A program made the position numbers and the translations under genes. Below are positions 54,450-63,385 of a stretch of DNA of 63,560 nt, one piece after another. Positions within the stretch are counted from its first letter, which is position 1. Each line of letters opens with the position of its first letter. Below the pieces are notes generated by a model. That model was not told where the DNA came from and searched no databases. It saw only the letters and a list, made by a program, of their open reading frames with translations. The stretch is from Syntrophorhabdaceae bacterium (GTDB lineage Bacteria; Desulfobacterota; Syntrophorhabdia; Syntrophorhabdales; Syntrophorhabdaceae). The DNA is taken from contig DATKMQ010000080.1 of NCBI GenBank assembly GCA_035541755.1, forward strand, positions 1 to 63,560, read 5' to 3'.

Positions 54450-55405
54450 TTATGAAGCATTACGTGGATTTGAGCCGCAATATACCGAAGCGGTGGTAGA
54501 TAGGAAGCAGGTCATGAATAGCGCTATTGGCAAAGCGTTCTCAATTCGGAGCATTTTCTTCGGTGAAATTCGAGGCCGATATTCGGAGGAGACGCGAATC
54601 GACTACTGAATAAATAGATCAATAAGATCAATTAGTTATAAACGGAGAGGGTAGGATTAGAACCCACCTCTATAAGCTGTAAACCGTTGATAGTCAACGG
54701 TCCAAAAATTCACTCGGCACTATTTCGCACTAAATGGTCGTAGATCAACCAAGAAATCCATCCGATTTAACCGAATAGTTAGGACAAGATTTTAGTCTGA
54801 TTTTCTCTGAATCATGTATATTCTTCGCCCGCAGAAGATGCGAAGAGTTGATCGCTTGGAGGGGTATATATGCATTTTGGTGTTACAGGTGTTACCTTCT
54901 ATCTACACAGGGGCTTTATTACTGCGTTGAAGAGCAAGATCTGTTAATCGTAGAAAGTGTTACTGAGAAGTTACAAAGGTTATCCGCTATTCATACACAC
55001 GTGATTCGCACCTCTCACACGCACCTGCTCAAACCGATATATTAGCACCAGTAGAGCAGGGCGGGATCAGAAAAACAGAGCGGGTCCTTCGCCGGGGACG
55101 AATCGCTTACGGTGCGCTAAACCTCACAAAACGACAGCTTTTGGGACAGTTTGCGTGGGACACGGGACAAAATCAGGAGCTTGTGAGAAATGTTATACCA
55201 CCATGATTCGGCGAGAAGGGAATCTCCTACGATCGTTTCCACCCCAAGTGTTGCGCGAGTATTCTTCGGGCAAAGCCTTGGTTTTCGCGTCGGTGTTTGC
55301 CAACAAGGCAACGATGTAGACGCCCGTCTGTCGTCAGGAAGGTCAGATACCTTCAGGGATTTCATCTTTATCTCTTGGCCCGTTTAGTGCCACTGTAATA
55401 ACCTT
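54450..55405. other. Region downstream of res without convincing genes
   Basis: About 950 bases. It contains the second tRNA-like remnant (54643-54718), a 6-base hairpin CTTCGC/GCGAAG (54823-54845) and several short open frames that look random. It looks like decayed sequence at the edge of the restriction locus. Confidence 0.5.
54643..54718 (-). repeat. Decayed serine-tRNA-like sequence (right copy, B)
   Basis: On the minus strand, 76 bases cover positions equivalent to 10-73 of a class II tRNA: D-arm start GCCGAGTGA, a 17-base arm CCGTTGACTATCAACGG with a perfect 5-base stem, a long variable stretch, a T-arm with five pairs around TTCTAAT and the 3' strand CCTCTCC plus discriminator G. The 5' acceptor strand is absent and the loop lacks U33. 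It lies in the same orientation as the copy at 48841-48903, and mod and res are between them. Confidence 0.55.
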
Positions 55406-55648
55406 ATGACAGATTGCAAACGATGCAGTAGAGATAGCGAAGATCCAAAGACAGTAACCTGCTCTCCTCAACCAATAGAGTACCAGGACGACATGTCTTT
55501 TCAACGTTTGCCCTATCCGGAAGATACAAAGGAACCATGTTCTGTGTGCCACGTAATGCCGGGCGGTATCCACCACGAAGGCTGCTATATGGAGAGATGC
55601 CCCCGGTGCGGAAAAAGGCTCATATCCTGCGGATGCCCGAAAAAATAA
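55406..55648 (+). CDS. Small Cys-rich zinc-ribbon-like hypothetical protein
   Basis: 80 residues with Cys pairs CKRC, CSVC, CPRC and CGC. The end, GGIHHEGCYMERCPRCGKRL, is like a C-terminal zinc-ribbon pattern seen in many small bacterial proteins of unknown role. There is no clear ribosome site. It may be a small metal-binding protein or a remnant of a longer one; it stands alone between the restriction locus and tonB. Confidence 0.55.
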   Translation: MTDCKRCSRDSEDPKTVTCSPQPIEYQDDMSFQRLPYPEDTKEPCSVCHVMPGGIHHEGCYMERCPRCGKRLISCGCPKK

Positions 55649-55788
55649 CGTCCAACCATTCTGAAGTTGTTTAGTACACCTGCTACTGTTCACTTTATCT
55701 TTTCGATGGGAATTGAAGATAACGGTTTGAAATGGAGTATTCGCGGGGTACTCTTATCCTGCCTGAAACCGCAGAAACCTTGGTACGC

Positions 55789-56628
55789 TTACTGCAACCT
55801 AAAGACAATGGGAATTTTTAACTCAGCCTTGACTGGTGGCTTGGGAAAAGGCTGAGATCGCCTGATTGTCTCGATCACAGACCTGTCGAGCATGTCATAT
55901 CCGGAGCTTTCCATAATCTTCACGTTTTGGACGAGCCCATTTTCGAGAATGACGAAGTCCACCGTGACTATTCCCTTGAGGCCCATACGTTTTGCCCCGG
56001 GCGGATACGCCAGATTCTTCAAAATGACTGTCCTGATGTAGGCAAACTGTGCGGCTCCGTACCGGGTAGGGGCGTCGCCGGGAGTCGCCCAAGGGCCGTC
56101 ATTTCCATCCGCGCTGGATCCCACTCGGCCACCACTCGCTGCATTTCTGCCAGCAAGAAGCACACCCCCCTGGCCGGTATCTGCCTTCGTTCGGACCTCG
56201 CTCCGTGAACCAGGAACATCAATGTGGTTCCCGTCGGATGCGGTGTCCGCCGGAGCAGATGATCCGGGCAATCGGAAAGCGGATGGGTCAACCATCACGG
56301 ACCCGATGATCTCTCCGTGTCCAATTTTCCCTTCCTTCCCGGCTGGGCTTGGACTTCCAGAACCTGCCCGTGCTGCGTAGGGCTGGATTGGGTGCCGGGC
56401 GGCTCCCTTCGACTGGCTTGGTGCACCGTGCCCATGAAGACCACCGGTCGGGCCGCCTTGATCCTGTGCACCGAGGAAAACCGTGATGATCCCTTCATTG
56501 TGCGTGCGTTTGAACAGTTCACCGGCAAAGAAGACCAGAACAGCCACGAGGACGCAGTGGAGGAAGACAGACAAAAGAAATGCCCTCACGACAGGATTCT
56601 TTCCATCCAGCGGTTCATGGGCTAACAA
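55789..56628 (-). CDS. tonB: Energy transducer TonB
   Basis: 279 residues: one N-terminal membrane helix (about 15-37), a Gly/Ser/Pro-rich periplasmic spacer (about 50-190) and the C-terminal TonB domain (KNLAYPPGAKRMGLKGIVTVDFVILENG ... IVFRLQ). It passes proton-motive energy to outer-membrane receptors. The start is TTG, with AGGAGG about 12 bases ahead, overlapping the btuD stop. It is the last gene of the cobalamin operon and is likely to serve the BtuB receptor. ExbB and ExbD are not in the window. Confidence 0.88.
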   Translation of the reverse strand: MLAHEPLDGKNPVVRAFLLSVFLHCVLVAVLVFFAGELFKRTHNEGIITVFLGAQDQGGPTGGLHGHGAPSQSKGAARHPIQPYAARAGSGSPSPAGKEGKIGHGEIIGSVMVDPSAFRLPGSSAPADTASDGNHIDVPGSRSEVRTKADTGQGGVLLAGRNAASGGRVGSSADGNDGPWATPGDAPTRYGAAQFAYIRTVILKNLAYPPGAKRMGLKGIVTVDFVILENGLVQNVKIMESSGYDMLDRSVIETIRRSQPFPKPPVKAELKIPIVFRLQ

Positions 56629-57419
56629 TCCGATTGTGAGCCTCCTTCCCGTGAAACGGGCCGAATGAAGGGCCTCGTTGACGAGTGCCCGTTAAGCACA
56701 TCGACGGGTGTCTCATAGACCCTTTCTATGGTTTCCTTAGTCAGAACTGATTCTGGCGGACCGTCGGAGTGGATAACGCCTCTATCGAGGAGCACAAGCC
56801 TGTGGCAATACTGACTTGCCAGGTTAAGGTCATGGAGTATCATGACCACGGTGAGTCGTCTTTCCCCGTTGAGCCGCGCCATCAGGTCCAAGAGGCTTAC
56901 CTGGTGTCTAATGTCAAGGTGACTTGTAGGTTCATCCAAAAAAAGGAGCCTCGGTTCCTGAGCGAGGGCCCGGGCCACAAAGGAAAGCTGTCGTTCGCCA
57001 CTACTCAGAGTGTTGACAGGCCTGTCCTTAAGATGCAAAATGCCCGCAACGCTCATAGCCTCCTGAGCTGCTATGAGGTCTCTTTTCCCATCGAGAATCT
57101 GGTAGGGTTCTCTGAGGGGGATCCGGCCGAGGAGCACGAGATCCTCGGTCCGCATGCCGAGGGCATGGTCGATCGAGCCTATGACCGCCATTCGAGTGGC
57201 AAGTTTCCGGTAACTCACCGTTGCAATATCTTTTCCTTCGAGCAGGATCTGCCCGTTAGCGGGTGTTATCACCTTCGTTGCTACCCGCATGAGGGTCGTC
57301 TTGCCCGATCCGTTGGGCCCTATGAGGCCCACGAATTCTCCTTGGCGTACGGTGACGCTCACGTCCTTGAGGACCATGTGACCGTTATATCCGCAGCTTA
57401 CCTGTCGAAGGTCGAGCAC
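56622..57419 (-). CDS. btuD: Cobalamin ABC transporter ATP-binding protein
   Basis: 265 residues from a GTG at 57419, which has GGAGGT at ideal distance and overlaps the btuC stop; the longer open frame up to 57677 lies in btuC. Walker A GPNGSGKTT, signature LSSGERQLSFVARAL, Walker B LLFLDEPTSHLD and the H-loop MILHDLNLA are all present. It powers the BtuC permease. FecE-type siderophore transport is the general alternative, but the riboswitch and cbiZ point to corrinoids. Confidence 0.92.
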   Translation of the reverse strand: MLDLRQVSCGYNGHMVLKDVSVTVRQGEFVGLIGPNGSGKTTLMRVATKVITPANGQILLEGKDIATVSYRKLATRMAVIGSIDHALGMRTEDLVLLGRIPLREPYQILDGKRDLIAAQEAMSVAGILHLKDRPVNTLSSGERQLSFVARALAQEPRLLFLDEPTSHLDIRHQVSLLDLMARLNGERRLTVVMILHDLNLASQYCHRLVLLDRGVIHSDGPPESVLTKETIERVYETPVDVLNGHSSTRPFIRPVSREGGSQSDC

Positions 57420-58429
57420 TATAGACCTCCCGCGTGGGTTTTCTTGCTCAAGGCATAGATGAAGAGCACCCCACCCACTATGCCCGTGACGACGCCGACG
57501 GGAAGCTCCAGCGGAAGAACCACCATCCTCGCGATGGTATCCGAAAGAATGAGAAAGACGGCTCCAGCGAGGAAGGAGGACACAAGGAGGATACGGTGGT
57601 CCGGACCCACAAGAAGACGGAGAAGGTGGGGGACCACGAGACCCACGAAGCCGATGACACCCGCCAGGGAAACGCACAGGCCCGTGACGAGCGAGGTGAG
57701 CACGAAGAGCATCCGCTTCGTTCTCTCCACGTGAATGCCCAGGTGGAGCGCTTCCTCTTCGCCTATGCTCAGGGCGTTGAGGTCAAAGCAGAAGAAATAC
57801 GAAAGCACGAGGGCCGCGATCGTGGCGATGACGGCCACCTTCACGAGAAGCCAGTCGGTCTCGCCCAGAGATCCCATCATCCAGAAGAGAATGCTGTGAA
57901 TGTCCTCCAAGCGCGAAAAGGACATGATCAAAAGCACGAGCGATGAGCATATGAAGTTCACCATAATCCCGACGAGCAACAGAGCCTGTACACTCAATAT
58001 GCCTTTTTTTGCGCTTAAAGCACGGAGGAAGAAGATCGCGGCCAACGCCCCCGCAAAGCCCGCCAGGGGGAGTACATAAGGTCCTGCAAGACGGCTCAAA
58101 CCCAGGATACCGCCCACGGAGACGCCGAGAACAGCACCGCCCGAGACACCGAGCGTATACGGTTCCACCAAAGGATTGCGGAAGAGACCCTGAAGAATGA
58201 CCCCGGCAAGACTTAAACCCCCTCCCACGGCGAATCCGAGCAGAACCCTGGGAAGGCGTATGTCGAGAATGATGCTTTCGTAGGTGCCACCTGCACCCGC
58301 GCGCCAAAGACGGATGGCCCTGGGCAGGGAGATGCCAGCCGGTCCAACCGACAGCGACAAGAGACAGGCAAGAATCAAGAGTGCCACAAGAAGCCCCACG
58401 ACCATGGCCCAGATCAGAGGCCGACTCAT
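57419..58429 (-). CDS. btuC: Cobalamin ABC transporter permease (FecCD family)
   Basis: 336 residues with about nine to ten membrane segments. Family hallmarks: DIRLPRVLLGFAVGGGLSLAG, NPLVEPYTLGVSGGAVLG and GLVVPHLLRLLVGPDHR. ATG at 58429 overlaps the btuF stop (ATGA) and has GGAGGTG ahead. Confidence 0.94.
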   Translation of the reverse strand: MSRPLIWAMVVGLLVALLILACLLSLSVGPAGISLPRAIRLWRAGAGGTYESIILDIRLPRVLLGFAVGGGLSLAGVILQGLFRNPLVEPYTLGVSGGAVLGVSVGGILGLSRLAGPYVLPLAGFAGALAAIFFLRALSAKKGILSVQALLLVGIMVNFICSSLVLLIMSFSRLEDIHSILFWMMGSLGETDWLLVKVAVIATIAALVLSYFFCFDLNALSIGEEEALHLGIHVERTKRMLFVLTSLVTGLCVSLAGVIGFVGLVVPHLLRLLVGPDHRILLVSSFLAGAVFLILSDTIARMVVLPLELPVGVVTGIVGGVLFIYALSKKTHAGGL

Positions 58430-59358
58430 TTTTTCACCTCCAGACCGGGATGGACTGCCTCCACGATGGTTTCCAGGGCATCGACAAATGTTACAGGTGT
58501 GGGACTGCACGTCTCGTAAGGGTCGAGAATGAATATCCGGTTGTTTCTGACCGCTGCCATCTTGGAGAATCTCTGCCATGTTCTCTTCTCGTTCTCTGCT
58601 GTGATACCCATCTCCACGATGAGGATGACATCCGGATTCAGGCTAAGCACCTCTTCCCTGCTAAATAGGCCCGTCCTGAATTGGGCTCCGATGTTCGTCG
58701 CCCCGGCAAGCTCGACCATATCGTTCATAACGGAATCTCGCGTGGCCGTAAAAAGGGGTTTTGATCCAATCTGGATAAAGACCTTCGGTTTTTCAAGCCC
58801 GCGCACCTTGCGGCTAATAGTCGCTACCTTGCGCTCAGCAGCCCGGACAATCTCTCTGGCGCGGTCCTCTTCCCCCACCAACTGGCCGAGCTTGATGAAT
58901 TCATCGTTCATTTCAGCGAAAGATGCCGGCTCGTCAAAAACGGTGACGGCAAGCTTCAACTCTCTCAGGCTTCTTATGGCTCTTGGTTCGGTGAGCGATG
59001 TGGCAAAAACAAGATCGGGCTTGAGATCGAGGATCTTTTCGATGCTCACTTGTGTCACGCTTCCGACCTTCTCCTTGCTACGCGCTTCCGGTGGCCTGGT
59101 ACAATACGTGGTCACGCCAAGCAGCCGGTCCTGTACCCCGAGAAGATAGAGTTTCTCCGTGACCGTCGGTCCCAGGGAAACGAGCGTGAGGGCTTTTACG
59201 TCTCTAACCGGGGCTGCATGGGCGATCCTCACGCACCAGAGGGTCATGAGCAGCAAGCCCCCCACGAGGATAAGGCATACGTAGTGAGGTAAGGTACGCG
59301 GGCGACCTCCTACGTGGGTCTGGGGAAGCCTTTCTCTTATCATGGCGGTCGCTACCAT
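58426..59358 (-). CDS. btuF: Cobalamin ABC transporter substrate-binding protein
   Basis: 310 residues. An N-terminal membrane helix or signal sequence (about 26-48) precedes a BtuF/FecB fold (LVSLGPTVTEKLYLLGVQDRLLGV, IEKILDLKPDLVFA, VLSLNPDVILIVEM). There is no lipobox Cys. The start overlaps the cobO stop by seven bases; an ATG at 59343 is also possible. It carries corrinoids from the outer membrane to BtuCD. Confidence 0.9.
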   Translation of the reverse strand: MVATAMIRERLPQTHVGGRPRTLPHYVCLILVGGLLLMTLWCVRIAHAAPVRDVKALTLVSLGPTVTEKLYLLGVQDRLLGVTTYCTRPPEARSKEKVGSVTQVSIEKILDLKPDLVFATSLTEPRAIRSLRELKLAVTVFDEPASFAEMNDEFIKLGQLVGEEDRAREIVRAAERKVATISRKVRGLEKPKVFIQIGSKPLFTATRDSVMNDMVELAGATNIGAQFRTGLFSREEVLSLNPDVILIVEMGITAENEKRTWQRFSKMAAVRNNRIFILDPYETCSPTPVTFVDALETIVEAVHPGLEVKK

Positions 59359-59885
59359 TCGATCCCCTTCTGGGCCTTCACTCCTGCGTGGTAAGGGTGT
59401 TTCAGCTCTTTCATTTCCGTCACCAAGTCGGCCATCTCGATGAGGGCCGGTGGAGCGTTACGGCCAGTCACGACGACATGCAAACCTTCAGGTCTCTTCC
59501 GAAGGGAGTCGAGCACTTCCGATTCATCCACCATCTTATATTTAAGAAGCCAGGTAAGCTCATCCAGGATAACGAGGCGGTGCCGTCCTGCCGCAATGAC
59601 CGATTTCGCCATCTCCCATCCGAGCCTCGCTGCCTCGCGGTCCTTTTCGAGATCCTTCGATTTCCAGGTAAAGCCTTCCCCCATCACATGGAAATCGAGA
59701 AGACCCTCAAAGAAAGAATCCTTGAATCGCGCGGCGCTCTTTAATTCTCCGTATTTCCAATGGCCTTTTATGAACTGGATAATGCAGACCGGCAATTCGT
59801 GTCCCAGGGCGCGAAAGGCCAGGCCCAACGCGGCTGTGGTCTTGCCCTTTCCATTCCCCGTGTTAACGATGAGAAGTCCGTTCAT
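59352..59885 (-). CDS. cobO: Cob(I)yrinic acid a,c-diamide adenosyltransferase (CobO/BtuR/CobA type)
   Basis: 177 residues from the ATG at 59885, which follows GAGGA and starts after the cbiZ stop. The P-loop GNGKGKTTAALGLA binds ATP; IQFIKGHWKYGE and VILDELTWLLKYKMV are family motifs. It adds the upper adenosyl ligand to reduced corrinoids, here to salvaged ones. Confidence 0.94.
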   Translation of the reverse strand: MNGLLIVNTGNGKGKTTAALGLAFRALGHELPVCIIQFIKGHWKYGELKSAARFKDSFFEGLLDFHVMGEGFTWKSKDLEKDREAARLGWEMAKSVIAAGRHRLVILDELTWLLKYKMVDESEVLDSLRKRPEGLHVVVTGRNAPPALIEMADLVTEMKELKHPYHAGVKAQKGIEW

Positions 59886-59889
59886 TTCT

Positions 59890-61056
59890 TTAGTCCTCTT
59901 TGCCCGTATCATCGTGCCATTTGTCCTTGAATCCTAACACGAAAGAGTCCTCTATGAGGCGCAAGAATTCTACATCCCCATCTTGACGCGGCTTCTCTGC
60001 CAGCATGCCCCGATAGGTTGTGAAGGACGAATAATCGCCAGAGACAGCGGCGGCTATTTGCGCACCGTAAGTCGCCCGCACTTCGGGCGAACAACTTCGC
60101 GGAAGGATGCCCCACATCTCCTTATCGCGCAAGTGCACCAGCGCGGCGACAGCCGCCACAACGAGAGGGTCGCGCTCTATGGTGTCGAAGTTTACCGCGA
60201 AGAGCACTCCTTTTTTTGTTCCCAAACGATCTGCAATAGAGTTTCTCATCCCCTCCCTTGTTGCCCCAAAGCGTTCGAGGTGACGCACGCTCGACCGTTG
60301 TGTTTCCGGCGTCAGGGAATCCTGGAGGGCAAGCGTGCCCGCGACGGCGTCATGGACAGTTGTGCCGATTAGCTCTCCGAGAGAGGAGTGGTTACCGGCG
60401 CTCGCCAACGGTACGCCCGTGTGAAGCCTGGCCGCCACGCCGATCTGGTCGGTTCCTGTTCCAGTCGCGAGACGATTGGAGTAACGGGAGTTGACGGCCA
60501 GTTCCTGAAGCACAGCGGTCTTGGCCTCCGTAGCGGTCACCACAGTGCGCACCATAGCTCCGTCGGTCAGTTCGTGGTTGATAAAGAGCATGATGTTGAT
60601 GGTGCCGTGGAGCACAGGCTCTTCTCCGGATACGGACTCGAATATATGGTCATGCTCGTAGACGGAGGCAGGGTCTCCCGCACGCCCGGCGTTGCCTTCC
60701 ACTCCGCCGGTGCAGACTGCCACCACCACGAGGTCTCTCAATCGACCCTCCTTGGTGACAGCGAAGCGCATATTCGCAGCCGTGCCGAGGGTAGCGCACC
60801 TCTCTCCCGGCAGGCCATATTGACGGGAAACCAGGGCCCGATAGGCCAGAGGATCGCGGACAGCGATCATGTGGGCTGAAGGGTGGTGACCCGCAGGCTC
60901 GGATGACTGGTGGTTATATAGGTAATCGAGGTCGTCCCGCAAACCTCCCGCCGCCTGGCACGTGGAGATTATCCGGTGAGGCACGAGGAAACGCGCGTAA
61001 ACGATCTTTTCTTCACGGTGGATTTCCACGCCGTCGTAATAAGTGCCCAGAAGCAT
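59890..61056 (-). CDS. cbiZ: Adenosylcobinamide amidohydrolase CbiZ with C-terminal extension
   Basis: 388 residues from the ATG at 61056 (AAAGGAG upstream). The CbiZ core lies in about 1-240: VPHRIISTCQAAGGLRDDLDYLYNHQS, INIMLFINHELTDGAMV and VTATEAKTAVLQELAVNSRYSNRLATGTGTD. CbiZ cleaves the amide bond to aminopropanol in adenosylcobinamide or pseudocobalamin, giving cobyric acid for rebuilding with another lower ligand. The last 150 residues (AVNFDTIERDPLVVAAVAALVHLRDKE region) belong to no domain that I recognise. It lies between btuB and cobO in a B12-riboswitch operon. Confidence 0.92.
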   Translation of the reverse strand: MLLGTYYDGVEIHREEKIVYARFLVPHRIISTCQAAGGLRDDLDYLYNHQSSEPAGHHPSAHMIAVRDPLAYRALVSRQYGLPGERCATLGTAANMRFAVTKEGRLRDLVVVAVCTGGVEGNAGRAGDPASVYEHDHIFESVSGEEPVLHGTINIMLFINHELTDGAMVRTVVTATEAKTAVLQELAVNSRYSNRLATGTGTDQIGVAARLHTGVPLASAGNHSSLGELIGTTVHDAVAGTLALQDSLTPETQRSSVRHLERFGATREGMRNSIADRLGTKKGVLFAVNFDTIERDPLVVAAVAALVHLRDKEMWGILPRSCSPEVRATYGAQIAAAVSGDYSSFTTYRGMLAEKPRQDGDVEFLRLIEDSFVLGFKDKWHDDTGKED

Positions 61057-61163
61057 TTCTTCTTCTCCTTTCATATCTTCACGCCCGTCCTTCGGTCGGA
61101 CCATCTCTCACTCGCCGCCGCGGACGATTCTTCCGGCTTATCTTAAGGATCGCGCGATCGACG

Positions 61164-63158
61164 CTACTTTCCGAATTCATACTGGATCCTCAGAAAGAAC
61201 TGTCTACCCGGTGATGGGTACAGGGCCACATCGTTGGCGCTGGCCACACCCATTTCTGCGTACCTCTTGTCCGTAAAGTTCTTGACCGTGAAAAGGGCCG
61301 AAAGTTTCTTATACGTGTATCCGACAGAGCCGTCAAAAGTCGTGTAGCCCGGCAGTTGCTCGTGGGTGTTCGCCTGGTCGCTTATGGGGTACCGCGCACC
61401 CGTGTACACCGAGGCCAGGCCGAACCGCCAATTACGGAGCGCGTAGGTCAGCTTTGCTGACACCTTGTTCTGGGGTACGAGAGGTATGTGGTTTCCGTCG
61501 AACGCTCCCCCGTCGAAGAAGGCCTCCGTGTAGGAGTAAGCCACATCCAGCCCAAGGCCTTCGGCCAGGCGGACAAAGACCGCCGATTCGAACCCCTGAC
61601 GCTTGGTTCTGTCGTAGTTATCGTTGCTGACAGTGAGTGGATTGAAGAAGATCTCGTTTCTGTTGAAGCTCCGGAAATAGGTGACCGTTCCCGTGAGCAT
61701 GGGCAGGGGGCTTAACCGGATGCCCGCATCCAGCTCTTCCGTGGTCTGGGGTGTGAGCGCCGTGTTAACCGTGGTCGGGTAAAATGTGCCGCCGTAGTAA
61801 TACCCATACGAAATGAATTCGTCGGTCACGGGGAAACGGAAGCCCTTAGCGTACGTGAGAAAAGCATTTGCCTTGTCAAGGATCGTGTAATTGGCGGAGA
61901 AGCGGTAAGCGTCCCTGTCATAGCGGTAAGTAGTATCTGACCCCCGGACGTCATACGCCGACTGTTGTTTTCGGTAACCCGCCTCCAAAACGAGGTCGTT
62001 CACAGGGTAGAACTTATCGTCCACGTAGTAAGCGAAGTCCCGTCGGTCGATATTGCCTTGCGATAGCGACGGGCCGAAGAAACTCACATAGTATGAGCCG
62101 AACGTCGTGGCGTATTTGTAATAGTCCACGCCGGAGACAAGCGTGTTTTTCATTGTTCCAAGTGGTGTTGAGATAACGAGCTTCGGGGTGACGCCGTAGG
62201 TTTGGAGCTGGGTCTTGAGATCATAGGTACTGCCGGAGCCGTAATCGTAGAAGGAAGCAGTGTGGCGGTCGCGGTAAGACCCACCGAGAGAGAAAGTCAC
62301 ATCGTCTCGGAATTTGAGTTCCGGGATGAAGTCGAAGAAGTTATCTTCCGTCGACGCCGTGTCGTTGGGGTTAGTCGAGTCCTTGGGGTCAACTGCGCCG
62401 GAGCGGAGGGCAGACCAGAAAAGATAACCCGGCAGTCCGTAATCGTCACGATGATGCCCCGTGCTGAGTTGCAGAGTGAGGTTGTTATTCACGTCGAATC
62501 CAAAGATGCCGGTAAGATCCTTTGCATGATAAGCGTTGTTGTGACGGTAGCCGTCCGTATCGGTGTCCGAGGCCAGGGCAAGGTATGAGAACTTGTCCTG
62601 CTTACCAGAGACTGTGACTTCCGGTTTCACGTAATTGTAACTCCCCACCGTGGTGGTGGCGGTCACCCTGGGTGCGCCTTCTCCTTGCTTGAGTATGATG
62701 TTCACCGCTCCGGCCGCTGCGTTGTCCCCGAAGAGCACGGTTGCGGGACCCCGGTACACCTCGATCCTCTCAATAGCATCGACCGGTATCTGGGAAAAGT
62801 CCGCTCCCGACAAGTCGGGGGCATTCACGCGTCTGCCGTTCACCAGGACGAGAACGTTCTGTTGGGCTGCCTCGCCATATCCCCGAATATCGACATTCGC
62901 CGTTTTGGGATTACCGAGAAAATTCTGAGGAAATACGCCCGGCTCTTTTTCGAGAACATCAACGATCGTCTGCGCGCCCGATGCCTGAATCTGGTCAGCC
63001 GTGATCACGGTGACATTGGCAGGGGCTTCTCTCAAAGGGGACGGGGTCCGTGATGCGGTGACGACTATCTCGTCCAGGTTGAGAGGGGTATCGTCTGAAA
63101 AAGCCATACAGGGGAAAAGGGAAACTGCGAGAACTGCCAGGAAAAGAAATGCTTTCAT
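61164..63158 (-). CDS. btuB: TonB-dependent cobalamin receptor
   Basis: 664 residues. Signal peptide MKAFLFLAVLAVSLFPCMAFS, TonB box DEIVVTASRTP, plug domain (VLEKEPGVFPQNF, RGYGEAAQQNVLVLVNGRRVN, IERIEVYRGPATVLFGDNAAAGAVNIIL) and a beta barrel ending in a terminal aromatic-rich strand (GRQFFLRIQYEFGK). The ATG at 63158 follows AGGAGG directly; the longer frame begins in the riboswitch leader. Substrate assignment rests on the riboswitch and the neighbouring genes. Confidence 0.93.
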   Translation of the reverse strand: MKAFLFLAVLAVSLFPCMAFSDDTPLNLDEIVVTASRTPSPLREAPANVTVITADQIQASGAQTIVDVLEKEPGVFPQNFLGNPKTANVDIRGYGEAAQQNVLVLVNGRRVNAPDLSGADFSQIPVDAIERIEVYRGPATVLFGDNAAAGAVNIILKQGEGAPRVTATTTVGSYNYVKPEVTVSGKQDKFSYLALASDTDTDGYRHNNAYHAKDLTGIFGFDVNNNLTLQLSTGHHRDDYGLPGYLFWSALRSGAVDPKDSTNPNDTASTEDNFFDFIPELKFRDDVTFSLGGSYRDRHTASFYDYGSGSTYDLKTQLQTYGVTPKLVISTPLGTMKNTLVSGVDYYKYATTFGSYYVSFFGPSLSQGNIDRRDFAYYVDDKFYPVNDLVLEAGYRKQQSAYDVRGSDTTYRYDRDAYRFSANYTILDKANAFLTYAKGFRFPVTDEFISYGYYYGGTFYPTTVNTALTPQTTEELDAGIRLSPLPMLTGTVTYFRSFNRNEIFFNPLTVSNDNYDRTKRQGFESAVFVRLAEGLGLDVAYSYTEAFFDGGAFDGNHIPLVPQNKVSAKLTYALRNWRFGLASVYTGARYPISDQANTHEQLPGYTTFDGSVGYTYKKLSALFTVKNFTDKRYAEMGVASANDVALYPSPGRQFFLRIQYEFGK

Positions 63159-63204
63159 ATGAGACCTCCTTATGCCTCGTAAGGATAGACCCAACTTGTT
63201 TTAA

Positions 63205-63385
63205 CCCAAGGTTTCCTGGCTCAGGGCAGATGGTGCGCCTTCCCGTCCATTCTCACGGACAGTGGCTTGGGGCGAACTCTTCGTCCGCCGTGCACCAGCC
63301 TTTTGTGCCCATCACAGTTGCGGGACAGCGGCAGGTTCTCACTGCACTTCCCTTGCAGGCCAAACAGCAGGTTGCGGTGTCATTA
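63205..63385 (-). ncRNA. Cobalamin riboswitch (AdoCbl-type) leading the btuB operon
   Basis: Read on the minus strand, the conserved elements occur in order: GGGAAGTGCAGTGAGAACC, GCTGTCCCGCAACTGT, the B12 box GCCACTGT and the closing GAGCCAGGAAACC. It ends about 45 bases before the btuB start, so binding of adenosylcobalamin should close the ribosome site or end transcription and shut the whole uptake/salvage operon. Confidence 0.95.

Noticed and set aside
54681-54697. CTA triplet in the anticodon position of tRNA-like copy B, as in an amber suppressor or tRNA-Pyl
   Set aside because: The loop GACTATC lacks U33, its ends can pair further, and the 5' acceptor strand is missing, so this cannot be a working tRNA. 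The rest of the sequence does not match tRNA-Pyl.
54848-55365. Short open frames on both strands after res
   Set aside because: No ribosome sites, random-looking composition and mutual overlap.
57420-57677. Longer N-terminus of the BtuD-type ATPase
   Set aside because: It lies wholly within btuC in another frame, and the GTG at 57419 has an ideal GGAGGT site and gives the standard protein length.
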